Assembly: GCF_014205335.1 (NCBI RefSeq) | Contig: NZ_JACHNH010000001.1 | Coordinates: 6,256,501 to 6,320,500 of the forward strand | Direction: 5' to 3' | Origin: Amorphoplanes digitatis | Lineage (GTDB): Bacteria; Actinomycetota; Actinomycetes; Mycobacteriales; Micromonosporaceae | DNA length: 64,000 nt | Shown: positions 17,571-26,174 of the stretch, one piece after another | How positions within the stretch are numbered: position 1 is the first letter of the stretch | Layout: each line of letters opens with the position of its first letter | Notes under the pieces: model-generated | The model's input: only the letters and a program-made list of their open reading frames with translations | The model's database searches: none | Told to the model about the DNA's origin: nothing | Translations under genes and position numbers: made by a program

Positions 17571-19043
17571 CTACGACGTGAGCCCCCACTGATCCTCTTG
17601 CCGGCGGCTCGCGATCAGCGCTTGAGCGTCGCGCGTCAGGAGCAGCCGGCTCACATGCGACGGATACCAAAGCCCGCGGCCTGTTGGAGTGGGAATGCCT
17701 GCGGCATTAAGCATTTCGCTGATATTCCGGAGCGTGCGTCCGTTGAGCCTTGCGTCCACGATCAAGCCCAGCGTGTCGTCGGAGTACAGCCGCGGCCGGC
17801 CACGGCGAGGCGTTTCGGGCGAGCCCCACGATGGAGGGTCATCGCGGGTTTCCATTTCGGCGACCGCGGCAGTCGGCTCCGTTCCCGCCGCGGCCTCGGC
17901 CGGCGCCTGCGGTGGGTTCGACGCTTCCGGCCCGCGCACAATGGTGACGACGTCGGCGACGATACGGTCCAAGATCTTTCGATCGGCGAGGAGCTCGCTG
18001 ATCCGGGAGGTCGGATCGGCAGTCACATGGGGTGCCACGTTCAAGTCGGCGGGCGTCACCCGCCCGAACACGGCGTTCAACACCTCGCTGACGACTCGGG
18101 CTGGATCCCCGCCATCGGCGAGTCCGCGGCCGATGGCTTCGACGGCGGCAGCGGCCAATTCCCGCAGCCGGGCATCGACAACCTCGCCCGGGTCGGCAGC
18201 ACGCAAGGGGCGCAGCTCGCCGACATCGTCGGCCGGAGCCCCCGCCACCGGAGGCGCCTTCATCCCGAGCGGCCGCTCCACATAGCACTCGAACCACTTG
18301 GGCCGGGTGCGCATGGCCCGGAGCACCACGTCGACTTCGCGCGCGACCACGGCGGTGTCGCCGTGCTGCCAATCGCCGGTTGTCGACCTGCGGCTCTGCG
18401 CCCACGAATCCAGCGGCCACGTGTCGGCCCCTGCGGTCTGCGGCACACCGACCCAATCCAGAACCTTGAGCGCCAGGCTCGTGAGCCAGGAGTCATGGCC
18501 CAGCTCGGCCGCCAGCCATTGCGGCAAGCGAGGACGCTGCAGCGCTCCACGCGCCCCCCGCCGTCGTCGATGGCCATCGACTGTGGCTGCCTTGATCCGG
18601 CTGGTGAGCCAGGCCTCGACGCTCACCACCGGTTGGCGGGCATTGCAGAGCAGGTCCCCGACAACCGCCTCCACGTCGTCGTGGAAGCGGTCCAGGCACT
18701 CGTCGGCGAGCGAGCGGACACTCGCGGCACACCGGGAATGCCCGCGCCGAAGCTCGACGCTACGAGTGACCCGCTCGTAGACCACCGGCCAGGCGACGGA
18801 GTAGGCGGCGCCGGTCAACGCGGCCCGCTCGCGGCCGGACGCCTCGCCCACCACGGCGGCAAGGCGACCTTCCCGAGCGAGATCGCGCAATCGCTCAACC
18901 GCCTGATCTCCAGAGCTGACCAGTTCCGGGATTGCGGGCCGAACCAGATGAAGGTGAGCCGCCGACCTGCGGCCGGGCACGGTGGAGACGTCCGATGACG
19001 TCCCCACCGTGCCCGGCTTGTCCGCGCAAGGGAAACCGTTCAT
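17571..19043 (-). CDS. Unknown protein with a serine-recombinase-like C-terminal segment
   Basis: A protein of up to 490 residues. The middle part (about residues 125-200) is basic and helical (EAWLTSRIKAATVDGHRRRR) and is reminiscent of sigma-factor region 2, but I cannot confirm this. The C-terminal 75 residues (GRPRLYSDDTLGLIVDARLNG, then NAAGIPTPTGRG and HVSRLLLT) resemble the DNA-binding tail of large serine recombinases. No resolvase catalytic domain is present. It may be a DNA-binding regulator. The ATG at 19043 lies before a 46-base palindrome (18972-19017) that would then be coding; if the palindrome is a terminator or operator, the true start is a later codon. Small membrane-protein gene upstream, same strand. 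Confidence 0.6.
   Translation of the reverse strand: MNGFPCADKPGTVGTSSDVSTVPGRRSAAHLHLVRPAIPELVSSGDQAVERLRDLAREGRLAAVVGEASGRERAALTGAAYSVAWPVVYERVTRSVELRRGHSRCAASVRSLADECLDRFHDDVEAVVGDLLCNARQPVVSVEAWLTSRIKAATVDGHRRRRGARGALQRPRLPQWLAAELGHDSWLTSLALKVLDWVGVPQTAGADTWPLDSWAQSRRSTTGDWQHGDTAVVAREVDVVLRAMRTRPKWFECYVERPLGMKAPPVAGAPADDVGELRPLRAADPGEVVDARLRELAAAAVEAIGRGLADGGDPARVVSEVLNAVFGRVTPADLNVAPHVTADPTSRISELLADRKILDRIVADVVTIVRGPEASNPPQAPAEAAAGTEPTAAVAEMETRDDPPSWGSPETPRRGRPRLYSDDTLGLIVDARLNGRTLRNISEMLNAAGIPTPTGRGLWYPSHVSRLLLTRDAQALIASRRQEDQWGLTS
18972..19017. repeat. 46-base near-perfect palindrome with a 4-base loop
   Basis: Arms of 21 bases (18972-18992 and 18997-19017) match at 20 of 21 positions around the loop CGAT. 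It lies 49 bases downstream of the stop of the 19067-19396 gene (minus) and within the 5' end of the 17571-19043 frame. It has no T-run. It may be a terminator, an attenuator or an operator for a dimeric protein. Confidence 0.7.
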
Positions 19044-19066
19044 CGAACGCGCACCGTGTGCCGCGT

Positions 19067-19396
19067 TCAGCTCTCCCCCATCCGGAGAACAAGCCCTCCT
19101 TCAACACGCAGACGCACTCGGCGGCGCACCCAGGTCCCGACGCCGCGCAGGGCGCGGCCGACACGCCGCAACGACCCCCGGGCCGCGACGACGACCTGAA
19201 AAACGAGCTGGAGACTCACGGCGGCAACCGCCGCATGGAGCAAAGACTCCAGTACGGACCGCCACTCGGAGAGCTGGGGAAGCTCGATCGCCCAGTAGAC
19301 GATCACGATGATGACGACACCGATGGGTGGGGTCGCCGGGGAAGAATCAAGGGTGATGTCGACACACGCTTGTTCTCCCCGAGGTGGCTTGGGCAC
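19067..19396 (-). CDS. Small predicted membrane protein
   Basis: A 109-residue frame from GTG 19396, with AGGTGA about 9 bases upstream. Two hydrophobic segments (about residues 27-42, GVVIIVIVYWAI, and 53-70) are followed by a strongly basic C-terminal tail (many Arg). No family is recognised. It could be cotranscribed with the unknown gene downstream, but the palindrome at 18972-19017 lies between them. Codon third positions are less G/C-biased than in neighbouring genes, so the call is moderate. Confidence 0.45.
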   Translation of the reverse strand: MPKPPRGEQACVDITLDSSPATPPIGVVIIVIVYWAIELPQLSEWRSVLESLLHAAVAAVSLQLVFQVVVAARGSLRRVGRALRGVGTWVRRRVRLRVEGGLVLRMGES

Positions 19397-19786
19397 CCCG
19401 GATCACCTGCCATTCCTGTCCATAACGGTCGTCGCCCGCACATCTTTGCCGGAAGCACAGCGACGTCGGTCAAGCGGACAGTGAACACCAAAAGGCCCGC
19501 GTGGGCAATAAGCCGACACGGACGATACATAGACAACAATGTGTAGTGCTCTTCGCACTTTGTGTAAGTACCGGCCCGCCGCTGTGCTTCCGGCAAAGAT
19601 GTACGGCGACGGACCGGCCGGACAGGAACCGGACTCCGGCTCCACTGAGCTACTGACGGACGCGTTCCGGTAATCCCGGGCCCTCAGCGCTTTTGCCGGT
19701 TACTGACGGACAGCCGGTCGGCCCGCCGCCGGACTTCCGGTATTGCGGGCGGGTCAGCCCCTGAGGGTGCGCTATCCACGCGTCAG
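19397..19786. other. Intergenic region with an inverted-repeat element and CCGG-rich repeats
   Basis: About 390 bases with no supported gene. It holds the 23-base inverted repeat listed separately, an AT-richer core with a small hairpin (AGTGC/GCACT near 19545-19560), and two imperfect direct repeats starting TACTGACGGAC at about 19651 and 19700, each followed by TTCCGGTA. The codon use of short frames here is not actinobacterial. It looks like a non-coding element or decayed insertion. Confidence 0.5.
19440..19602. repeat. 23-base perfect inverted repeats flanking 117 bases
   Basis: Positions 19440-19462 and 19580-19602 are exact reverse complements (core TTTGCCGGAAGCACAGCG on the left arm). 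The enclosed 117 bases are AT-richer than the surroundings and contain no gene. The layout resembles a miniature inverted-repeat element or a pair of binding sites; no target-site duplication is evident. Confidence 0.7.
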
Positions 19787-21298
19787 TCAGCGGCGGTACC
19801 AGGTACGGGTTGACGTGGTGGTCACGTTGCCGGCCCTGTCGTACACCCGCAGCCGAACCTTGAGTTTCTTGCCGTACTTCTTGGTGTTGATCGAGAACTT
19901 GTAGGCCGCCGTGGTGTCTGTTGCGACGACCTTGCCGTTGATCAGCAGCTGGACCCGCGCGACACCGTACTTGTCGCGCGCTGTGGCGGTCACCTTGACG
20001 GTTCCCTTGACCTTCGCCTTGTTCTTCGGTGCTTTCGCGAACGCCACGGTGGCTTTCGTGTTGTCCACGGTCACCCGGTTGCTGAGCGTGGCTGGATTGC
20101 CGAGCTCGTCATGGACGGCGAAGTCCAGCCCGATTGGGCCGTCTCCGCGCAGGGCCACGTACTCGATGTACGACAACGGGGAGGGCTGCCACGGAGAACT
20201 GAAACCGGCCGAGTCGGGCACGACGATGCGGTGCTGATCGGTCGCGGTTCTGGTCACGATGACCTGCTTGCCGCGCAGCAGCGTGCCGGCTCGCGGCGAG
20301 ATCTGCAGCACCGGCCCGACGTTGTCGATATTCAGCCGAAACGCCTTGGTGGTGGTGAGACCCACCCGGTTCGTTACGCGCACCTCAAGGTTCGCGAAGG
20401 TCCTTCCGCGCGTCGCGTCGTGCCAGTAGAAGAAGGCCGACTGCCCGGTGGCGCTGCTGTGGAACACGCCGTCGACCCACAGCTCGGTGTGATCGATTCC
20501 GACCTTGTCCGTAGCGCTCGAACTGATCGTGCCGTCGGTGCCGATCCAACCCTTGCCCTCGTCGAGCCGGCTGGACCAGGCCAGATTGCCGCCATATTCG
20601 TGGAAGACCCAGACCGATTTGATCACGGGGGCTTCGTCGGAGACGACGTAGTTCGAGCAGTAGGTCGTGCTGTTGCCGGCCGGTTCGCTGAGCCGGAAGC
20701 ACGGCGGGGTGGCGGTTGCGGAGGCGTTCCAGGTGAAAGCCCATGGAGCAGCCGTGAGCGTGGCGAGGACGGCGCCGGCGGGTCCATCCGTCATCTCGAT
20801 CTTGCTTGTCTCGGTCGAGACGTCGCTCAGCGTGGCGGTCATGGGCCCGCTACGCATCGCCGTTCCCGCCTTCGGCGCGAGCGCACCGGACAAGGCCACT
20901 GCGACAACGTGCACCCGGGTGATCTGGTCGGTGCGGTTGCCCGCCGCGTCGAAGGCGCGAACCGTCACGTCGACGTCGGTGCCGTTGAGCGCGACGGGAA
21001 CGGTGATGGGGCAGTTGAAACCCTGGGAGGCATCGACGGTGCAGCGGAAAGAGCTGCCCGTGCCGACCCGGACAAAGACGGCGGTGACCCCGACATCATC
21101 GGTGACCACGGGATGCAGTACCGACTGCCGCAGGACGGTCTGGCCATCGGTCAGCCCGGTGCTGGTGATGACCGGAGGGGTGGTGTCGGGTGCGATGGTG
21201 TCGTCGGCCAGGGCAGGTGCGGTGCCGGCGAGGACGAGGGAGAGAGCCGCGGCCGCCGAAACACCGAGGCGCCAGGCGATCCGCGATGGTTCGTACAT
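19787..21298 (-). CDS. Secreted protein with Ig-like (Big-type) domains
   Basis: A 503-residue exported protein. The signal peptide ends near residue 31 (APALADD). The rest is a string of beta-sandwich modules: an HYR/Ig-like unit opening TPPVITSTGLTDGQTV, another around DNTKATVAFAKAPKNKAKV, and a C-terminal Big-type unit ending in RTWYRR. Motifs such as VRAFDAAGNRTDQ and RVYDRAGNVTTT mark each repeat. Such proteins bind surfaces or polysaccharides, or act as spacers; no catalytic domain is seen. A 176-base gap with a terminator (21422-21453) separates it from the ThuA gene upstream, so it is probably transcribed on its own. Confidence 0.85.
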   Translation of the reverse strand: MYEPSRIAWRLGVSAAAALSLVLAGTAPALADDTIAPDTTPPVITSTGLTDGQTVLRQSVLHPVVTDDVGVTAVFVRVGTGSSFRCTVDASQGFNCPITVPVALNGTDVDVTVRAFDAAGNRTDQITRVHVVAVALSGALAPKAGTAMRSGPMTATLSDVSTETSKIEMTDGPAGAVLATLTAAPWAFTWNASATATPPCFRLSEPAGNSTTYCSNYVVSDEAPVIKSVWVFHEYGGNLAWSSRLDEGKGWIGTDGTISSSATDKVGIDHTELWVDGVFHSSATGQSAFFYWHDATRGRTFANLEVRVTNRVGLTTTKAFRLNIDNVGPVLQISPRAGTLLRGKQVIVTRTATDQHRIVVPDSAGFSSPWQPSPLSYIEYVALRGDGPIGLDFAVHDELGNPATLSNRVTVDNTKATVAFAKAPKNKAKVKGTVKVTATARDKYGVARVQLLINGKVVATDTTAAYKFSINTKKYGKKLKVRLRVYDRAGNVTTTSTRTWYRR

Positions 21299-21421
21299 CG
21301 ATACTCCAAGATCATGAGGGTTGCACAGGCTACCAAAGCGCGTTCACCGTCGCACCACGCGCGGCGACGGGAGCGGCACCGGCCACCGCGCCCGTCATGC
21401 GGGGATGGCCGGGACAGACCA

Positions 21422-21453
21422 GGGCGCGGGGACCGTCGAAGGTCCCCGCGCCC
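21422..21453 (-). terminator. Terminator downstream of the ThuA/PQQ-dehydrogenase gene
   Basis: A perfect 13-base GC stem (GGGCGCGGGGACC and its complement) with a 6-base loop, 22 bases past the stop codon at 21475. There is no T-run, as is common in this phylum. Confidence 0.7.
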
Positions 21454-21474
21454 CATCGTGCGCGGTCTACCCGA

Positions 21475-24400
21475 TCAGCTGTAGACCTCGAACTCGAACA
21501 GCGAGTAGCCCCAGGCCGTGGCGCGGGTCGTGCCGTTGATCCGCACATACCGGCCGGTGGCGGCCAGCGCGGTGTTGTCGTCCACCCCACCGTCGCCGCC
21601 GGTGACGGTCCGGACCGTGGTCCAGGTGGTCCCGTTGGCCGACGTCTGGATCTGGTACCCCGAGCCGTACGCCGCCTCCCAGGTCAACTTGACCCGATTG
21701 ACGGGGTACGACTGGCCGAGGTCCACCTGGATCCACTGCGGGTCGGCGAAGGCACTCGCCCACCTGCTGGTCAGCGAGCCGTCCACCGCGGCCGAGGCCG
21801 GGTAGGCGACCGCCTCGGCGCTCGACGCCGTCGCCGGCTTGTTCAACGCCAGGTTGCCCGAGGGCGGCTGGACGACGCCGCCGCCGTACACCTCGAATTC
21901 GAACAGCGAGTAGCCCCAGGCCGTGGCGCGGGTCGTGCCGTTGATCCGCACGTAACGACCCGTGGCGGCCAGCGCGGTGTTGTCGTCCACCCCACCGTCA
22001 CCGCCGGTGACCGTCCGGACCGTGGTCCAGGTGGTCCCGTCGGCCGACGTCTGGATCTGGTACCCCGAGCCGTACGCCGCCTCCCAGGTCAACTTGACCC
22101 GGTCGATGGAGGTCGACTGGCCGAGGTCCACCTGGATCCACTGCGGATCGCTGAAGGTGCTCGCCCACCTGGTGGTCAGCGAACCGTCCACCGCGGCCGA
22201 GGCCGGGTATGTGCCGGACTCCGTGCTCGACGCCGTCACCGGCTTGTTCAACGCCAGGTTCGCCGAAGGCGGTTGCGTGCCGCCGGAGGTGAACGTGAAG
22301 TCGTCGATGTCGAACAGCGACCCCGCGCCGCCGGTGAACACCAGGTACAGCTGGCGCGTGCCGGATGGTGGGCTGATCGTCCCGGTGACGTCGACCCACG
22401 TCTCCCAGCCACCGGTCGGGGCGACCTGCACCGTGCCGGCCACCGGGCCGGTCGGCGAGTCGGCCCGCACGGTCAGCGTGCCACCGACGCCGGCCGAGGC
22501 GACCCGCGCCTTGACACCGGTCACGCCGGCCAGGTTGTACGGCGTGAAGGAGATCCAGTCGCCGTTCTCGATGTACCCGACGGCGTTGCCGCCGTGCGCG
22601 CTGGGCTTGGCGGCGATCTGGACGCCGTTCATGGTGCCGAAGTGCTCGGCCTGCCGGGTCCGCGGCTGTAGCACGTGCTGGTCCTGGACCGCGACCCCGC
22701 TGACCGGGGTGTACACGGCGGCGAGTACCCCGAAGATGTTCGCGCTCGCGTCGTGCTCACCGTCCACCGTGGTCTGTATCGACCCGGTGCAGCCGGTCTT
22801 GCTGGTGATCGGGTGACCGTGACTGTCGTGGCCCACGATGTAATTGACCACGACCCGGCTGCAGTCGATGGTGCCGGCGTTCGGATCGGTGACCCTCACC
22901 TCGAACGGCACCAGGTCACCGAACTGGAACACCGATCCGTCGGGCGGTGCGATCAACTGGATGGATGGTCGGCCGACCCCGACGACGGTACTGGCCGTCG
23001 AGATCTTGCCGCCGCTGTCCCGTACCGTCAGCGTCGCGGTGTACTCGCCGTTCGCCGGGTAGGTGAACGTCGGGTTGGCCGCCGTGGAGTCGGTGCTGCC
23101 GTTGCTGGTGAAGTCCCAGGCGTACGTGATCGGGTCGCCGTCCGGGTCGTTGCTGCCCGCCGAGCTGAACTGCACGGCCAGCGGCGCCGCGCCGGAGGAC
23201 GGGGTGGCGCTGATCTGCGCTATCGGCGCCCGGTTGCCGCCGCTGTTGTACTCGATCCGGTAGACGGCCGAGTTGGCGTCGCCGCCGAACCAGGTGGTGC
23301 CGTAGTCGAGCACGTACAGGGCGCCGTCGGGCCCGAACTCCATGTCCATGATCGCGGTTCCGGTCCACGGGATCGGCTCGATCGCGCCGGCCGTACCGTT
23401 GGCGTTCAGGGTGACCGCCTTGATCCAGCGGCTGGTGAACTCGCCGATGAAGGCCTTCCCGTTGTAGGACGCCGGGAACTTCACATCGGAGGCCAGCGCC
23501 GGGTTGAAGTTGTAGACCGGACCGCCCATGGGCCCGCCCCCACCCAACTCGGGCCGCCAGGGCCCCTGCCCGCCGTACGGCAGCCAGGCCGCCTGCGAGG
23601 GCGGCAGCGTGGTGATGCCGGTGTTGTTCCGGGAGTTGTTCGTCGGCCCACCGGCACAGTTGTACGGTCCGGCCGACGGCCCGTCGGGGAACGTGAACTC
23701 CTGGTAGGGGGTGTTGTAGTTGGAGCAGTACGGCCAGCCGTAGAAGCCCGGCTGGGTGATCCGCTCGAACGCGACGGTGCCGGCCGGCCCGCGCTGCGGG
23801 TCGGCAGTGCCGGCGTCGGGGCCGTAGTCACCGAGGTAGACGACCCCGGTTGCCTTGTCCACGCTCATCCGGAACGGGTTGCGGAAGCCCATGGCGTACA
23901 CCTCGGGCCTGGTGTTCGCCGTGCCCGGGGCGAACATGTTGCCGGCCGGGATGGTGTAGCCGCCCGTCGCACCTGGCTTGATCCGCAGCACCTTGCCGCG
24001 CAGGTCGTTGCTGTTCGCGGCGGTGCGCTGCGCGTCGTAGGCGGGGTTGCGGTCGGCCCGCTCGTCGAGCGGCGCGGAACCGGCCGAGTCGAACGGGTTG
24101 GAGTCGTCACCGGTGGACAGGTACAGGTTGCCGGCGGCGTCGAAGTCGATGTCACCGCCGACGTGGCAGCACAGCCCACGGCTGGTCGGCACGTCGAGGA
24201 TCGTCACCAGCGAGGCCGGGTCGATCGTGTTGTCGTCCCGCACGGTGAGCCGGGCCAGCTTGTTGGAGCCGTTGAACGGGGCGAACTGCGCCGCCGTGCC
24301 GGTGGACGGGGCGTCGCCGCCCGGCGTGCTCAGCGGTGGCGCGTAGTAGACGTACACCCAGTGGTTGCTGGCGAAGTTCGGGTCGGCCTTGATGCTCTGC

Positions 24401-25347
24401 ATACCCTCCTCGTCGTGGCTGTAGACCGGCAGCGTCAGGGCGACCTTGGTGTTGCCGTTGACGTCGGTGTACCGGATGACGCCGTCCCGCGCGGTGTGCA
24501 GCACACCCCGGTTGGGCAGCACGGTGAGGCCCATCGGCTCACCGGTCTCCGCCACGCCCTTGGCCAGGTTCACCTGGCTGAACGTGCCGACGGGTGCCGG
24601 CACCGAGCAGTTGCCGATGTTCTGCGCGGCGTACTTGATGCCGCCGAGCAGGTGGGTGCGGAAGTTGGCCTCGGTGTAGCTCTCCTGGGTGTGGCCGAGG
24701 CCGGTGTACCAGGAGCGGCCGCCGTCGTAGGGCCGGCACCACGAGATCGGGTGGTCGCCGTTCATGGTGCCGCCGGTGTACGTGGCCTCGTTGAGATTCG
24801 CGAGGACGTGCACCTGCGAGCGGGGGTTGGTGCGGTAGTTGTACAGCTCGTCGGTGCGGTTCCAGTTCACCGGGATGCCCGCGTTGGACGGGTGGGCGGT
24901 GTCCTCGATGCGGACGGTGACCGGCTGGATCGCGGGGTGGCTGGCGAAGTAGGCGCCGACGAGGTTGCCGTACCAGGGCCAGTCGTACTCGGTGTCGGCA
25001 GCGGCGTGCACGCCGACATAGCCGCCGCCGGCGCGGATGTAGCGCTCGAACGCGGCCTGCTGGGTCGCGTCGAGCACGTCGGCGGTCGTGGACAGCCAGA
25101 TGACCGCTCTGAACCTGGCCAGGTTCGTGTCGGTGAACTGGGCGGCGTCCTCGGTCGCCTCGACCGTGAAGTTGTTCTGCGTGCCCAGTTGCTGGATCGC
25201 GGTGATCCCCGCGGGGATCGCGTCATGCCGGAACCCCGCGGTCTTGCTGAAGATCAGCACCGAGAAGTCGGCCGCGAATGCCGGGGCGGCGTTGACGCCC
25301 GTCCCGGCCAGTACAAGAGCGACGATCAGCAGCACTCTGCGAATCAT
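21475..25347 (-). CDS. Secreted ThuA / PQQ-type sugar dehydrogenase / PKD / CBM6 / discoidin multidomain protein
   Basis: A 1290-residue exported protein. ATG 25347 opens MIRRVLLIVALVL, a signal peptide ending in AFAAD. Domains in order: ThuA-like (trehalose-utilisation) about 28-245, with GGGYVGVHAAADTEYDW; a glucose/sorbosone dehydrogenase-type beta-propeller about 260-700, with GDIDFDAAGNLYLSTGDD and YLGDYGPDAG; a PKD domain about 710-790; a CBM6-like domain about 898-1022, with GGNAVGYIENGDWI; and two F5/8-type C (discoidin) domains about 1028-1160 and 1164-1290. The enzyme probably oxidises or processes a sugar of an insoluble glycan bound by the C-terminal modules. The LacI-type site upstream suggests carbohydrate control. 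The two discoidin domains are products of a recent tandem duplication. Confidence 0.92.
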   Translation of the reverse strand: MIRRVLLIVALVLAGTGVNAAPAFAADFSVLIFSKTAGFRHDAIPAGITAIQQLGTQNNFTVEATEDAAQFTDTNLARFRAVIWLSTTADVLDATQQAAFERYIRAGGGYVGVHAAADTEYDWPWYGNLVGAYFASHPAIQPVTVRIEDTAHPSNAGIPVNWNRTDELYNYRTNPRSQVHVLANLNEATYTGGTMNGDHPISWCRPYDGGRSWYTGLGHTQESYTEANFRTHLLGGIKYAAQNIGNCSVPAPVGTFSQVNLAKGVAETGEPMGLTVLPNRGVLHTARDGVIRYTDVNGNTKVALTLPVYSHDEEGMQSIKADPNFASNHWVYVYYAPPLSTPGGDAPSTGTAAQFAPFNGSNKLARLTVRDDNTIDPASLVTILDVPTSRGLCCHVGGDIDFDAAGNLYLSTGDDSNPFDSAGSAPLDERADRNPAYDAQRTAANSNDLRGKVLRIKPGATGGYTIPAGNMFAPGTANTRPEVYAMGFRNPFRMSVDKATGVVYLGDYGPDAGTADPQRGPAGTVAFERITQPGFYGWPYCSNYNTPYQEFTFPDGPSAGPYNCAGGPTNNSRNNTGITTLPPSQAAWLPYGGQGPWRPELGGGGPMGGPVYNFNPALASDVKFPASYNGKAFIGEFTSRWIKAVTLNANGTAGAIEPIPWTGTAIMDMEFGPDGALYVLDYGTTWFGGDANSAVYRIEYNSGGNRAPIAQISATPSSGAAPLAVQFSSAGSNDPDGDPITYAWDFTSNGSTDSTAANPTFTYPANGEYTATLTVRDSGGKISTASTVVGVGRPSIQLIAPPDGSVFQFGDLVPFEVRVTDPNAGTIDCSRVVVNYIVGHDSHGHPITSKTGCTGSIQTTVDGEHDASANIFGVLAAVYTPVSGVAVQDQHVLQPRTRQAEHFGTMNGVQIAAKPSAHGGNAVGYIENGDWISFTPYNLAGVTGVKARVASAGVGGTLTVRADSPTGPVAGTVQVAPTGGWETWVDVTGTISPPSGTRQLYLVFTGGAGSLFDIDDFTFTSGGTQPPSANLALNKPVTASSTESGTYPASAAVDGSLTTRWASTFSDPQWIQVDLGQSTSIDRVKLTWEAAYGSGYQIQTSADGTTWTTVRTVTGGDGGVDDNTALAATGRYVRINGTTRATAWGYSLFEFEVYGGGVVQPPSGNLALNKPATASSAEAVAYPASAAVDGSLTSRWASAFADPQWIQVDLGQSYPVNRVKLTWEAAYGSGYQIQTSANGTTWTTVRTVTGGDGGVDDNTALAATGRYVRINGTTRATAWGYSLFEFEVYS
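21479..22290 (-). repeat. Tandem 405-base repeat encoding the two discoidin domains
   Basis: Two adjacent copies offset by 405 bases (135 codons) are almost identical over most of their length, including synonymous positions. They lie inside the C-terminal coding region of the ThuA gene and show a recent in-frame duplication. Confidence 0.85.
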
Positions 25348-26091
25348 GATCGGTTGGGTACCTCTCGTGAGGAAGCAGCCGAGACGTGCGCCGATCACGT
25401 CTCGAACGTGGCCGCGGTGGGCGACCCCGCGCGGATAGGTCCCGGGACGCCCATGGCAGTGCCGCGTCTGTCCCGGCGGTGGAGGGTCATCGGCACGTCG
25501 CGCCTCGGTGAAGGTCGCGCGGCGCCGTGATGGGGACGGGGGTGGGGTCGGATGGACGTGGACGGCTGTTGACGGCGACTGCTCGGGGGTGCGGTGCCGT
25601 TGTCTTCTTTGGACCTCGATCCCGGGAGAGCGCTTTCTCATCGAGGTGTGAAAAAGTTAACAGATTCGCCATCACCCAACAACGGTTTCATCGACCGTCG
25701 TGAAAATCCGCCAACCGAAGTCCACTCCGGTCGGAGAGCGCGCAGCGGTGATCTACGGGACGCTTCGACGAAGATGCCCTGGCCGATGGGGGTCTAACGA
25801 CGATCCATTGTCGGCAGACGGTGCGCGGCAGGAGCGCGCGCCACATCCACCCGTTCAGGCACCGCGGCATCCGACTCTCGCTGGATGGAGCGCTTCCCCA
25901 AGAGCTTCTGCATCCCGGCGATCGGATCGGGCCGGGACCCCTCTACGTGAGGCAGGCTGGCATCCAAGCGCCAGACAGCATTCAACCCCCACCAAGGGGG
26001 TTGACGTGTCCGAGCCAACACCAGGGATACGCACACCGTGATCGCAGCCGGAGAGTTTTGTGTGCGACCTGGCTCGAGCTCATACCGACGT
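25348..26091. other. Long non-coding leader/intergenic region of the ThuA gene
   Basis: About 740 bases with no supported gene. It holds the LacI-type site, an AT-rich promoter-like patch near 25650-25680 and a 5' leader of up to 280 bases. From 25740 to 26090 I see no gene, repeat or motif; short open frames there have no ribosome-binding site and mixed codon use. Confidence 0.5.
25624..25640 (-). promoter_or_regulatory. LacI-family-type operator upstream of the ThuA/PQQ gene
   Basis: An AGCGCT core flanked by mostly complementary bases (GGGAGAGCGCTTTCTC) matches the central-CG palindromes used by LacI-family sugar repressors. It is next to an AT-rich stretch (AAAAAGTTAACAG) that can serve as promoter, about 280 bases before the ATG at 25347. 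The regulator is not in the window. Confidence 0.45.
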
Positions 26092-26139
26092 CGGCCGGCC
26101 CGTGCTCAAGCGGAAGACAACTTGAGCACGGGCCGGCCG
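26092..26139 (-). terminator. 19-base perfect hairpin, probable terminator of the RDD gene
   Basis: Arms CGGCCGGCCCGTGCTCAAG and its exact complement enclose a 10-base loop. It begins 36 bases past the RDD stop codon (26175, minus). It lacks a T-run but the stem is very stable, so it can end transcription from either side. Confidence 0.7.
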
Positions 26140-26174
26140 GCGTGAACATGTCACTGATGTGAGCGTGGCACCGA

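Noticed and set aside
19440..19602. Insertion sequence
   Set aside because: No transposase gene and only 117 bases between the repeats; kept as a repeat with unknown role.
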